A DNA stretch of 64,000 nt, taken from the NCBI GenBank assembly GCA_965276665.1, contig OZ255620.1, positions 2,170,001 to 2,234,000 on the forward strand. Direction: 5' to 3'. Shown one piece after another: positions 24,935-33,436 of the stretch (position 1 is its first letter; each line of letters opens with the position of its first letter). The notes beneath the pieces are model-generated. The model was not told where the DNA came from, did not search any database, and worked only from the letters and a program-made list of their open reading frames with translations. Source of the DNA: CAWGJC01 sp965276665 (GTDB taxonomy: Bacteria; Pseudomonadota; Alphaproteobacteria; Acetobacterales; Acetobacteraceae). The position numbers were made by a program, and so were the translations under genes.

Positions 24935-25698
24935 GCACGCGGCGGCTGCGCGCGCTCCTGCTCCCCGTGCTGCTGCTGCTCGCCTGGCAGGTCTGGGCGA
25001 TGACGCTGCCCGCCAACACGCGCGCACCCTCGCCCGCCCGGGTCCTCGCGGAGTTCGCAACGCTGGTCGCGTCGGGCGACCTGCCGAATGCCACGGTGCA
25101 GAGCTTCGGCCGCGTGATGCTCGGCTTCCTCGTCGCCGCCGCGCTCGGCATCACCCTCGGCCTGCTGATGGGCGCGCTGCGCGGCGTGCGCCGCAATCTC
25201 GATCCCATCGTCGAGACGTTCCGACCGGTCGCCGCCATCGCCATCCTGCCGATGGCGATTCTGTGGTTCGGCACCGGCACGCCGGCGGCGGTGTTCATCG
25301 TCGCCTACGCGGCATTCTTCCCGCTCGTGATCAACACCATGCACGGGGTGAGCCGCATGGACCGCAGCCTGATTCAGGCGGCCCGCACGATGGGCGTGCG
25401 CCAGCACACCATCCTGCGCACCGTGGTGCTGCCGGCGGCGCTGCCCAGCATCTTCGTCGGCGCCCGCCTCGCCATGGGCATCGCCTGGACCGCGATCATC
25501 GCCGCCGAGCTCGCGGTCGGCGCCAAGGCGGGCGGCGGCGGATCGGGCGGGCTCGGGCAGATGATGTTCGTCGATTATTCCTACAGCGTCGATCTCAACG
25601 GCATCGTGGTGTGCATGATCGTGGTCGGGCTCGTCTCCCTGCTGATCGATCGCTGCTTCCGCCTCGCCGAGCATCGCCTGCTGGCATGGCGGCGCTGA
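24931..25698 (+). CDS. ABC transporter permease (SsuC/TauC type), second copy
   Basis: This 255-residue permease is related to the preceding one: RPVAAIAILPMAILWFGTG, YAAFFPLVINTMHGVSRMDR and the EAA loop AARTMGVRQHTILRTVVLPA. The ATG at 24931 lies in a four-base overlap with the upstream stop, and its own TGA overlaps the ATPase start. A glycine-rich insertion (AKAGGGGSGGLGQM) is unusual for the family. Two different permeases in one operon, instead of the usual homodimer of one SsuC or TauC, suggest an asymmetric channel. Confidence 0.88.
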   Translation: MSTRRLRALLLPVLLLLAWQVWAMTLPANTRAPSPARVLAEFATLVASGDLPNATVQSFGRVMLGFLVAAALGITLGLLMGALRGVRRNLDPIVETFRPVAAIAILPMAILWFGTGTPAAVFIVAYAAFFPLVINTMHGVSRMDRSLIQAARTMGVRQHTILRTVVLPAALPSIFVGARLAMGIAWTAIIAAELAVGAKAGGGGSGGLGQMMFVDYSYSVDLNGIVVCMIVVGLVSLLIDRCFRLAEHRLLAWRR

Positions 25699-26504
25699 TG
25701 CAGCCCGGACTTACCCCCAAGCTGCGCCTCAACGGCGTCGAAAAGCGGTTCGGGTCGGCAATGCTCGCCGTGCAGTCGCTCGATCTCGACGTGCAGGCCG
25801 GCGAGTTCCTCTGCATCGTCGGCCCTTCCGGCTGCGGCAAGTCGACGCTGCTCAACATGATCGCCGGGCTCGACCAGCCAAGCGCCGGCACCATCGAGAA
25901 GGACGGGACGCCGATCAGCGGACCGGGCGCGGATCGCGGCGTGATGTTCCAAGATTACGCGCTGTTCCCCTGGCGCACGGCGGCGGCGAATATCGAGTTC
26001 GGCCTGCGCTATGGCCCGCGCGCTCGCCAGTTCTCCACCGCCGACCGCCGCGCCCGCGTCGCGCATTTCATCGACACGGTCGGGCTGCGCGGCTCGGAGC
26101 GCAAATACCCGCACCAGCTCTCCGGCGGCATGCGCCAGCGCTGCGCGCTCGCGCGCCTGCTCGCCAACGACCCCGACATCCTGCTGATGGACGAGCCGCT
26201 CGCCGCCCTCGATGCGCAGACCCGCACGATCCTGCAGGGCGAGCTGCTCCGCATCTGGGGTGAGGTGCTGCCGCGCGACGCGCGCAAGACCGCGATCTTC
26301 ATCACGCATGGCATCGAGGAGGCGGTGTTCCTCGCCGACCGCGTCGTGGTGATGAGCAGCCAGCCCGGGCGGGTCAGCGCGATCATCGACATCGACCTGC
26401 CGCGGCCGCGTCAGGAGGAGGTGCGCGCCGATCCCGCTTTCGGCCGCCTCACGCAGGAGATCTGGGGCCTGATCCGCGATCAGGCCTATCGCGCGATCGC
26501 ATGA
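25698..26504 (+). CDS. ABC transporter ATPase (SsuB/TauB type)
   Basis: This 268-residue ATPase has Walker A GPSGCGKSTL, Q-loop MFQDYALFPWR, signature LSGGMRQRCALARLL, Walker B ILLMDEPLAALDAQ and the H-loop ITHGIEEAVFLADRV. Sequence around the Q-loop is that of nitrate/sulfonate/taurine transporters. The ATG at 25698 overlaps the permease stop; an in-frame ATG at 25686 is also possible. It ends in a four-base overlap with the binding-protein gene. It powers import by the two permeases upstream. Confidence 0.9.
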   Translation: MQPGLTPKLRLNGVEKRFGSAMLAVQSLDLDVQAGEFLCIVGPSGCGKSTLLNMIAGLDQPSAGTIEKDGTPISGPGADRGVMFQDYALFPWRTAAANIEFGLRYGPRARQFSTADRRARVAHFIDTVGLRGSERKYPHQLSGGMRQRCALARLLANDPDILLMDEPLAALDAQTRTILQGELLRIWGEVLPRDARKTAIFITHGIEEAVFLADRVVVMSSQPGRVSAIIDIDLPRPRQEEVRADPAFGRLTQEIWGLIRDQAYRAIA

Positions 26505-27763
26505 AGAAGAACGGACGGGAGGGGATTGCCATGGCCGCCGCCGGACACTGGACCACGCTGACACGACGCACCGCACTCGGACTGGCGGCCGGCGGCCTCG
26601 CGGCGCCGGCGATCCTGCACGCGCAGAATGCGCGCAAGAAGCTCAAGGTCTCGATCGGCCGGCAGCCCTGGGCCGCGGGCAACGCGCCGGTCACGCAATA
26701 CATGCTGCGGAACAAGCTGTTCGAGAAGCACGGCGCCGAGGCGGGCTACGACCTCGCCGTCGAATACCGCGACTATCCGAGCGCGCTGCCGATGGTGGAG
26801 GCGGTGATCGGCGGCAGCCTCGATATCGGCATGTGGGGCAACACGCCGATCATCCGCGTGATCGCGGCGCAGCAGCCGATCAGCCTGCTCGTGGTGGGCG
26901 AAGGGCATATGCGCTTCCTCATCTGCACCAAGGAAGGCTCCCCGATCCGCACCGTACAGGAGATCAAGGGCAAGGTGGTGGGCGCGCTGCTCGGCGGCGA
27001 TCCGTACAACGCGCTGACGCAGATGCTGCGCTACGAGCTGGGCTCGAGCGATCCGCGCGCGGCCGGCATCCGCGTGGTCAACACGCCGACCCAGGCGCAG
27101 GCCGCCTCGGTGCCGACGGGAATGGATGCGGCGGTCGTCACCTACCCCGCCTTCCTGCCGGCACAGGCCACCGGCACGACGGCGATCATGGATTCGTTCG
27201 GCTATACCGGCGCGCATTATCAGGGGCCGCTCGGCGCCGGCGGCGGCATCCTGATCCCGTCGGTGAAGCAATCGCCCTTCTATCCCGACGGCTACTACCT
27301 GCACCGCTCCTTCTGGGTGGTGCGCGACGCCGTGCTCGAGAAGGAGCCGCAGGTCGTGACCGCCTTCATCATGGCGCAGCAGGATGCGGTCTCCGCGCTG
27401 TCCGCCCTGGATCCCGGCGCGGTCTCGCAGCTGGTGGCGGAATACTGGAAGCTTCCGCCCGACCAGGGCGCGAAGGTGGTGCAGGACGAGGTGCTGTTCC
27501 GGCGCGGCTGGGCGTGGCCCACGGAAGGCGATGCGCGCGCCATCGTGCAGACCTCGAAATTCATGGCCGAGAGCAAGCAGATCGATGCCGCGCTGAGCTG
27601 GGCGCAGGTGAAGCAGGCTTTCGCGAAGGCCGCCCCGCTGATGAAGGACGCCTATCAGCGCATGGGCGCCAAGCCGGCCGACGCCGTGTTCACCGCGACC
27701 GGCACCAGCGACCTGCGCGGCGCGCCGGCATGGGAGATGGACAGCTGGACGGAACGGAGCTGA
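26501..27763 (+). CDS. ABC transporter substrate-binding protein (SsuA/TauA type) with Tat-like signal
   Basis: This 420-residue periplasmic binding protein belongs to the NitT/SsuA-like family. It has a twin-arginine signal (LTRRTALGLAAGGLAAPAIL, cleavage after HA), then KLKVSIGRQPWAAGNAPVTQ and VEAVIGGSLDIGMWGNTPII, typical of this family. It would capture the substrate in the periplasm; the ligand may be an organosulfonate or another small anion. The start at 26501 overlaps the ATPase stop, with an internal ATG at 26531 just before the signal as alternative. It is the last gene of the transporter unit and is followed by two metabolic steps. Confidence 0.85.
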   Translation: MKKNGREGIAMAAAGHWTTLTRRTALGLAAGGLAAPAILHAQNARKKLKVSIGRQPWAAGNAPVTQYMLRNKLFEKHGAEAGYDLAVEYRDYPSALPMVEAVIGGSLDIGMWGNTPIIRVIAAQQPISLLVVGEGHMRFLICTKEGSPIRTVQEIKGKVVGALLGGDPYNALTQMLRYELGSSDPRAAGIRVVNTPTQAQAASVPTGMDAAVVTYPAFLPAQATGTTAIMDSFGYTGAHYQGPLGAGGGILIPSVKQSPFYPDGYYLHRSFWVVRDAVLEKEPQVVTAFIMAQQDAVSALSALDPGAVSQLVAEYWKLPPDQGAKVVQDEVLFRRGWAWPTEGDARAIVQTSKFMAESKQIDAALSWAQVKQAFAKAAPLMKDAYQRMGAKPADAVFTATGTSDLRGAPAWEMDSWTERS

Positions 27764-27767
27764 CGGC

Positions 27768-28682
27768 ATGAGCGACAAGCGGAACCCGGCGATCGGCTTC
27801 ATCGGCCTCGGCACGATGGGCGGCCCGATGGCGCGCAACGTGCTGAAGGGCGGCTACCGCGTGACGGCGTACGACCTCGATCCCAAGGCGCTGGCGGCGC
27901 TGCGGCAGGCGGGCGCGACGGCCGCCGCCTCGCCGCGCGCGGTCGCGGCGGCGAGCGATGTGGTGATCACCATGCTGCCGGACGCGCCCGACGTGGAGCG
28001 TGCCGTGCTCGGCCGGGATGGCGTGGCGGAGGGGATGCGCGCGGGCAGCGTCCTGATCGACATGAGCACGATCGATCCGCAAACGACGCAGCGCGTCGGC
28101 GCGGCGCTTGCGGCGCGCGATGGAAGGATGCTGGACTGCCCGGTCGGCAAGACCGCCGATCACGCGGTCGCCGGCACGCTCACGCTCATGGTCGGCGGCG
28201 ACGCGGCGTTGATGGAAGAGATGCGGCCGGTGCTCGCCTGCATGGGCCAGGATTTCTTTCATTGCGGCGCGCTCGGCATGGGCCAGGCGATGAAGCTCAG
28301 CAACAACCTGCTCGCCAGCATCATCGCCGGCGCGTGCTGCGAGGTGCTGGCGGCGGGCGTGAAGACCGGGCTCCGGCTCGAGCTGATGCTCGATGTCATG
28401 CGCACCACCATGGCGTGGAACAACCAGCTCGCCATCGCCATGCCGAAGAAGGCCTTCGCAGGGGATTTCGATCCGGGCTTCATGGTGAAGCTGGCGCAGA
28501 AGGACGTCCGCCTCGCTCTCGCGCTCGCGCGCCGGTCCGGCATCGAGCCGCATATCGGCGCGGCCGCGTATGCCTCGCTGGAGGCGGCCGCGGCGGCGGG
28601 ATTCGCCGACAAGGACATCGCCGCGCTGCTGCTGCTGCAGGAGCGCAAGGCGGGAACGACGGTGCGGATCGGCGCGGCCTGA
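27768..28682 (+). CDS. Beta-hydroxyacid dehydrogenase family reductase (YihU/GarR-like)
   Basis: This 304-residue NAD(P)-dependent dehydrogenase belongs to the 3-hydroxyisobutyrate/tartronate-semialdehyde reductase family. The dinucleotide site is IGFIGLGTMGGPMARNVLKG, and the catalytic Lys lies in GQAMKLSNNLLA. The substrate-binding loop, usually DAPVSGG, reads DCPVGKTADHAVAGTLTLMV. From memory, E. coli YihU (3-sulfolactaldehyde reductase) has PVGRT at this position, so a sulfonated aldehyde is a reasonable substrate. GarR-type tartronate semialdehyde is the alternative. It starts five bases after the transporter and is followed at once by the split UxaA pair. Confidence 0.82.
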   Translation: MSDKRNPAIGFIGLGTMGGPMARNVLKGGYRVTAYDLDPKALAALRQAGATAAASPRAVAAASDVVITMLPDAPDVERAVLGRDGVAEGMRAGSVLIDMSTIDPQTTQRVGAALAARDGRMLDCPVGKTADHAVAGTLTLMVGGDAALMEEMRPVLACMGQDFFHCGALGMGQAMKLSNNLLASIIAGACCEVLAAGVKTGLRLELMLDVMRTTMAWNNQLAIAMPKKAFAGDFDPGFMVKLAQKDVRLALALARRSGIEPHIGAAAYASLEAAAAAGFADKDIAALLLLQERKAGTTVRIGAA

Positions 28683-28683
28683 G

Positions 28684-29844
28684 ATGCGCATGAACTTCGC
28701 GGGATATCACCGCCCGGACGGCCGGATCGGCGTGCGCAACCACCTGCTGGTGCTCTCGCTCGCCGGGCTGACGGGGCCGACGGCGCGGCGCGTGGGCAGC
28801 GCGATCGCGGGCGCCGTGACGGTCGCCTTTCCGTACGGCTCGGGCCTGCTCGGTCGCGACCGCGACGTCTATGTCGCGGCGCTCAAGGCGCTGCCGGCGC
28901 ATCCCAATGTCGGCGCGACGCTGCTGATCGGCGATAATCCGCCTTTGATGCGCGAGATCGCCGCCGCGGCCGAGGCCGCCGGCAAGCCCTCCGCGCATTT
29001 CACCATGGATGATTGCGATCAGGACGCGATCACGCTGACCGAGCGCGCCCTGCGCGCCGGCGCGGCGCTGGCGCACCGCATCTCCGGCGCGCGGCGGCGG
29101 GACGCGCCACTGGCCGCGCTCACCCTCGGGCTGGAATGCGGCCGCTCCGATCCGAGCTCGGGGCTGGTGGCGAATCCGCTGCTCGGCCTGGTCGCCGACC
29201 GGCTCGCCGCCGCGGACGGCGCCGCGATCATCGGCGAGACCACCGAGTGGCTCGGCGCCGAGCACCTGCTCGCGCGGCGCGCGCGCAGCCCGGCGGTCGC
29301 CGCGGCGATCCGCGACGCGGCGCTCGCGCGGGAGAGTGCGGCCATCGCCGCCGGGATCGATCTCACCGGCAACAATCCCGGCCCCACCAACATCGCGGCC
29401 GGACTCTCGAGCATCGAGGAGAAATCGCTCGGCAATATCGCCAAGAGCGGCAGCACGCCGATCGAGGGCCTGCTCGCCTACGGCGAGGCGCCCGCCGGGC
29501 CCGGCATGTGGGTGATGGACGCCGCCGCCTACGCGCCCGAATCCCTCACCGGCTTCGTGCTCGCCGGCGCGCAGATCATGCTGTTCACCACCGGCGTGGG
29601 GAACAGCTATGTCAGCGCGCTCGCCCCGACGATCAAGCTGAGCGCCAATCCCGAGACCTGCGCGCGCCTGCACCAGCAGCTCGATTTCGACGCGAGCGCC
29701 GTGTTCCGCGGCCGCGAGCCGCCCGAGCGCGCGGCGGACCGCCTGATGGAGACCATCCTGGCCACTGCCGGGGGCCATGCAACCTGGGGCGAGATTCTGC
29801 TGGAAGGTGGCGAGAGCGTCAGCCGCTTCGGAGCCGCGCTGTGA
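28684..29844 (+). CDS. UxaA-family dehydratase/lyase, large subunit
   Basis: The 386-residue protein is the catalytic part of the altronate/galactarate dehydratase (UxaA) family, which includes SuyB of (2R)-sulfolactate sulfo-lyase. Motifs are YHRPDGRIGVRNHLLVLS, MDDCDQDAI, LGLECGRSDPSSGLVANPLL, ETTEWLGAEHLLARRA, SLGNIAKSGSTPIEGLL and QIMLFTTGVGN. The usual CGGSD is CGRSD here, and the later MDTPG region reads MDAAA, both near the active site. The SAF domain is a separate gene directly downstream, as in SuyAB. Start at 28684, one base after the reductase stop. It removes water or sulfite from a hydroxy acid. Confidence 0.82.
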   Translation: MRMNFAGYHRPDGRIGVRNHLLVLSLAGLTGPTARRVGSAIAGAVTVAFPYGSGLLGRDRDVYVAALKALPAHPNVGATLLIGDNPPLMREIAAAAEAAGKPSAHFTMDDCDQDAITLTERALRAGAALAHRISGARRRDAPLAALTLGLECGRSDPSSGLVANPLLGLVADRLAAADGAAIIGETTEWLGAEHLLARRARSPAVAAAIRDAALARESAAIAAGIDLTGNNPGPTNIAAGLSSIEEKSLGNIAKSGSTPIEGLLAYGEAPAGPGMWVMDAAAYAPESLTGFVLAGAQIMLFTTGVGNSYVSALAPTIKLSANPETCARLHQQLDFDASAVFRGREPPERAADRLMETILATAGGHATWGEILLEGGESVSRFGAAL

Positions 29845-30140
29845 CGCCGCAGGAGGAGGTCGACGCGATCCGCCTGTCGCCCGAGGACACGGTCGCCACC
29901 GTGCTGCGCGCCGTCGCCGCGGGCGAGCGCATCGCGGTTCAATGCGGCGGGACGACGGAGACGCTGACGGCGAGCGAGGCGATCCCGCTCTGCCACAAGA
30001 TCAGCATGACGGCGATGGCGCAGGGCGCAAAGGTGCGGAAATATGGCGAGGTGATTGGCATCGCCACCGCCGCGATCGCGGCCGGCGGGCATGTGCATGT
30101 CCACAACATGGCAAGCGGGCGCGGAAGGCCGAAGGCATGA
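29841..30140 (+). CDS. UxaA-family SAF-domain small subunit
   Basis: This 99-residue SAF-domain protein corresponds to the N-terminal domain of altronate/galactarate dehydratases and to SuyA. Recognisable segments are TASEAIPLCHKISMTAMAQG, KYGEVIGIATAAIAAG and HVHVHNMASGRGR. The start is GTG at 29841, overlapping the large-subunit stop by four bases, so the two are made together. The order large-then-small is the reverse of the usual fused protein. It presumably helps bind substrate in a complex with the large subunit. Last intact gene of the cluster. Confidence 0.85.
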   Translation: MTPQEEVDAIRLSPEDTVATVLRAVAAGERIAVQCGGTTETLTASEAIPLCHKISMTAMAQGAKVRKYGEVIGIATAAIAAGGHVHVHNMASGRGRPKA

Positions 30141-30156
30141 CGGCAACGCCGTCTTT

Positions 30157-30234
30157 CACCCCGCGCTCGGCGCGTTCATCGACGGCTACGATCTGCTCGT
30201 CATGGGCGCGACGCTGATCCTCCTGCGCCCGTAA
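30157..30234 (+). pseudogene. N-terminal fragment of an MFS transporter
   Basis: One frame reads HPALGAFIDGYDLLVMGATL followed by ILLRP and a stop. This matches the first helix of AAHS-type MFS transporters; the intact one at 47717-48973 has GGFLDGYDLLIMGAALLLLV. Only about 26 residues remain. It lies directly after the UxaA pair, so a transporter gene once sat here. Confidence 0.6.
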
Positions 30235-30312
30235 TTCCAGTCTCGCGCCGGCGAAGATCGGCGGCATTGTCATGCTCCTGGACGGCCATGCGGCCGCTCC
30301 ATGGATCCTGCC

Positions 30313-31899
30313 CTAGCTCGTCCGCTGCACGCCGTAGAACAGCGCGAACCCGTCCGGGATGCCGGTGATGTTCTTGTGGAAGGCGGTCGGCACCGAATAG
30401 GCGCCGAGCGGGCAGTAGGACGGGTTCTGGAAGAATTTCGTCTGCAGGTCGCGGCAGATCTTCTGCTGCGAGGCGAGGTCGGGCGCGCCGAACCAGGCAT
30501 CGAGCAGCGCCTGCTGGTCGGGCTGATCGGGCCAGCCGAACCAGGCTTTCGCCCCGTTCGCGCGCGCCGCGATGGTGGCGGCCGGGATGATGTTTCCGAG
30601 CCCGCCGAGATAGGTGAAGAAGATGTTCCACCCGCCCTTGTCCGGCGGCGATTTCACCGCGCGGCGCTGCACCACCGTGCCCCAGTCGAGCGACTGGTAG
30701 TCGAGGTTGAACCCGATCCGCTGCAGGAGGTCCTGCGCCACCTCGGCGATCGCGGTGATGGTCGGAAAATCCGCCGCGCCCAGCACGGTGACGCGCTCGC
30801 CCTTGTAGCCGGCGGCGGCGAGGTCGGCCTTCAGCTTGCCGACATCCGCCGCGCCCTTCATCGTGTCTACCCCTTCGGAATTGGCGTAGGGGCTGCCCGG
30901 CATCCAGAGGCCGATCCCGGTCTGGATGAGTTCCGGCACGGCGCCCGCCACCGCGGTCATGAACTCCTTCTGGTCGATCGCCGAGAGCACGACGCGGCGG
31001 ATCGCCGGGTTGTCGAAGGGAGGATACATCTCGTTGAAGCGGAGGCATCCCATCTCGCCCTCATGGTCCTTCACCACGACGGTGAGGTTGCGGTCGCGCT
31101 TCAGCGAGGGGACGAGGTCGAGGCTCGGGTTTTCCCACCAATCGTATTCGCCGCCGGTGAGCGCCGCGGCGGCGGTGGCGGGGTCGGGCACCCAGCTCCA
31201 CTCGACCCGGTCGAAATAGACGGGCTTGCCGCCGGCGGTGAAGCTCGTCGGATCCTGCCGCGGCACGTAGGCGGCGAATTTCTCGTAGACCACCTTGGCG
31301 CCCGAGACGCGCTCGGCGGCGACGAAGCGGAACGGGCCGCTGCCCACCACCTCGGTGACCTGGGTGAACGGGTCGGTCTTGGCCAGCCGCTCGGGCATGA
31401 TGAAGCATCCGTTGGCGAGGGCCGCCGGCAGCAGCGGGAAGGGCTTCTTGAGCTGGAAGCGGATGACGGTGTCGGACGGCGCCGAGATGTCGTCGGTCAC
31501 CGAGAGCAGCACGCCGCCGAAGGCGTCCCGCGCGCCCCAGCGGCGGATGCTCGCCACCGCGTCACGCGCCAGCACCGGCGTGCCGTCATGGAATTTCAGC
31601 CCCTGGCGGAGCGTCAGCTCCCATTGCTTGCCGTCGCCCGAGGTGGTGTGGCCATCCACCATCTGCGGCTGCGGCAGGTATTTGGTGTTCATGCCGTAGA
31701 GCGTGTCATAGACCGCATAGGCGTGGTTGCGGGTCACGTCCGCCGTGGTCCAGACCGGGTCGAGCGAGGCCGGGTCGGCCTGCGGGATGAACCGCAGCAA
31801 GGATTTCCCCCCGGCGGTCCCCTGGGCCCGCAGGATGGCGGGAGCGGCGAGCGTTGCGGCGCCCGCAAGGGTGGTCTGCAGAAGCGCGCGTCGTCGCAT
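30313..31899 (-). CDS. Peptide/nickel-type ABC transporter substrate-binding protein
   Basis: This 528-residue periplasmic binding protein belongs to the SBP family 5 (DppA/OppA type). It has a twin-arginine-like signal, MRRRALLQTTLAGAATLAAP, then FIPQADPASLDPVWTTADVT, typical of the family, and LRQGLKFHDGTPVLARDAV. The C-terminus carries the PSYCPLGAYSVPTAFHKNIT stretch. The ATG at 31899 fits the signal peptide; the open frame upstream is not conserved. No permease or ATPase genes adjoin it, so it is an orphan that must use components encoded elsewhere. It is divergent from an M20 dipeptidase gene, which suggests peptide or amide uptake. Confidence 0.85.
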   Translation of the reverse strand: MRRRALLQTTLAGAATLAAPAILRAQGTAGGKSLLRFIPQADPASLDPVWTTADVTRNHAYAVYDTLYGMNTKYLPQPQMVDGHTTSGDGKQWELTLRQGLKFHDGTPVLARDAVASIRRWGARDAFGGVLLSVTDDISAPSDTVIRFQLKKPFPLLPAALANGCFIMPERLAKTDPFTQVTEVVGSGPFRFVAAERVSGAKVVYEKFAAYVPRQDPTSFTAGGKPVYFDRVEWSWVPDPATAAAALTGGEYDWWENPSLDLVPSLKRDRNLTVVVKDHEGEMGCLRFNEMYPPFDNPAIRRVVLSAIDQKEFMTAVAGAVPELIQTGIGLWMPGSPYANSEGVDTMKGAADVGKLKADLAAAGYKGERVTVLGAADFPTITAIAEVAQDLLQRIGFNLDYQSLDWGTVVQRRAVKSPPDKGGWNIFFTYLGGLGNIIPAATIAARANGAKAWFGWPDQPDQQALLDAWFGAPDLASQQKICRDLQTKFFQNPSYCPLGAYSVPTAFHKNITGIPDGFALFYGVQRTS

Positions 31900-32026
31900 G
31901 GCCGGTCTCCGCCTCGTTCTAGGCGAAACGTTAGTCCCGCCTCCCCGGCCCCGGCAATCGGCCAGCCCGTTGCATGGCGGGGGCGTCCGGGGTGGTATAG
32001 GTTTTCCCTTGCCGAAGGTGCCAAGC

Positions 32027-33415
32027 ATGAGCGAGACGCTCGACCGCATTCTCTCCCGCCTCGATGCGACGCGGGCCGAGCAGCAGGCCCGCTGGTTCGA
32101 CATCCTCCGCATCCCGAGCGTCAGCGCGCAGCCCAGGCACGCGGCCGATTGCGCCCGCGCCGCCGAGTGGTTCCGCGACCAGCTGGCCGGGATCGGGTTC
32201 GAGGCCGGGGTGCGCCCGACGGCGGGGCATCCGGCGGTGGTCGCGCATCACCCGGGCCCGGGCGGCAACGCGCCGCACCTGCTCTATTACGGCCATTACG
32301 ACGTGCAGCCGCCCGAGCCGCTGGAATTGTGGGAGACCCCGCCCTTCGAGCCGACGCTCCGCGAGGGGAAGCACGGGCCGCGGGTCTATGCGCGCGGCGC
32401 GGTGGACGACAAGGGCCAGACGATGATGTGGCTCGAGGCGTTCCGCGGCTGGCATGCGGAGACCGGCTCCCTGCCCGTCCGCGTCACCGTGCTGATCGAG
32501 GGCGAGGAGGAGGTCGGCAGCCAGAACTTCAAGCCCTTCGTCGCCGGCATTCGCGGCGAGCTCGGCGCCGATATCTGCGTGATCAGCGATACCGGCATGT
32601 GGGATATCGAGACGCCGGCGATCAACACCCAGCTCCGTGGCATGGCCTATACGCAGATCAACCTGCGCGCCGCGAACAAGGACCTGCATTCCGGCATGTT
32701 CGGCGGCTCGGCGCTGAATGCGGTGAACGAGCTGACGCGCATCCTGGGCGGCCTCGCGGACGCGAACGGGCGCATCCAGATCCCCGGCTTCTACGACCGC
32801 GTGCGCGAGCTCGACACGGCGCAGGACGCCGCCTGGCGCGCGCTCGGCTTCGACGAGGGGAGTTTTCTCGGCGGCGTCGGCCTCGCCACCCCGGTCGGCG
32901 AGCGCGACCGCTCGGCGCTCGAGCGGCTGTGGTCGCGTCCGACCGCCGACATCAACGGCATCTGGGGCGGCTACGCGGGGCCGGGGAGCAAGACGGTGAT
33001 CGCCGCCGAGGCCGGCGCCAAGCTCTCCTTCCGCCTGGTGCCCGATCAGGATCCGGAGGAGGTGGTCGAGGGGCTCCGCCGCTTCATCAACGAGCGCAAG
33101 CACCCCGATGCCGAGTTCGACATCGAGGTGTTCAGCAACGGGCCGGCGATCGTGGTGCCGGCGGAGAGCCAATGGGTGCAGGCGGCGCAGGCCGCGCTCT
33201 CGGAGGAGTATGGCCGCCCGGCCGTGCTCGCCGGCTGCGGCGGCTCGATCCCGATCGTCGACACGTTCCGCCGCGAGCTCGGCGTCGACAGCCTGCTGAT
33301 CGGCTTCGGGCTGGAGGACGACCAGGTGCACAGTCCGAACGAGAAATTCGACGTGCGCTGCTTCGAGCATGGCGTGCGCTGCCACGCCCGCCTGCTCGAC
33401 AAGCTAACGCGATGA
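32027..33415 (+). CDS. M20-family dipeptidase
   Basis: This 462-residue zinc metallopeptidase (dipeptidase or amidohydrolase) of the M20 family has metal-site motifs YYGHYDVQPPEPLELWETPP (His with GHYDV), RGAVDDKGQTMMW (bridging Asp) and VLIEGEEEVGSQNF (catalytic Glu pair). The dimerisation domain includes LHSGMFGGSALNAVNELTRI. The length is normal. The start is the ATG at 32027. It is divergent from an orphan peptide-binding protein; the two may act together. A second M20 dipeptidase lies at 41842-43248. Confidence 0.88.
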   Translation: MSETLDRILSRLDATRAEQQARWFDILRIPSVSAQPRHAADCARAAEWFRDQLAGIGFEAGVRPTAGHPAVVAHHPGPGGNAPHLLYYGHYDVQPPEPLELWETPPFEPTLREGKHGPRVYARGAVDDKGQTMMWLEAFRGWHAETGSLPVRVTVLIEGEEEVGSQNFKPFVAGIRGELGADICVISDTGMWDIETPAINTQLRGMAYTQINLRAANKDLHSGMFGGSALNAVNELTRILGGLADANGRIQIPGFYDRVRELDTAQDAAWRALGFDEGSFLGGVGLATPVGERDRSALERLWSRPTADINGIWGGYAGPGSKTVIAAEAGAKLSFRLVPDQDPEEVVEGLRRFINERKHPDAEFDIEVFSNGPAIVVPAESQWVQAAQAALSEEYGRPAVLAGCGGSIPIVDTFRRELGVDSLLIGFGLEDDQVHSPNEKFDVRCFEHGVRCHARLLDKLTR

Positions 33416-33436
33416 GCGTCTCGCGATGAGCGGGCG

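Noticed and set aside
30301..33429. Open frame of over 1,000 codons on the plus strand across 30-33 kb
   Set aside because: It is antisense to the peptide-binding protein and then in another frame of the M20 gene; composition is shadow-like.
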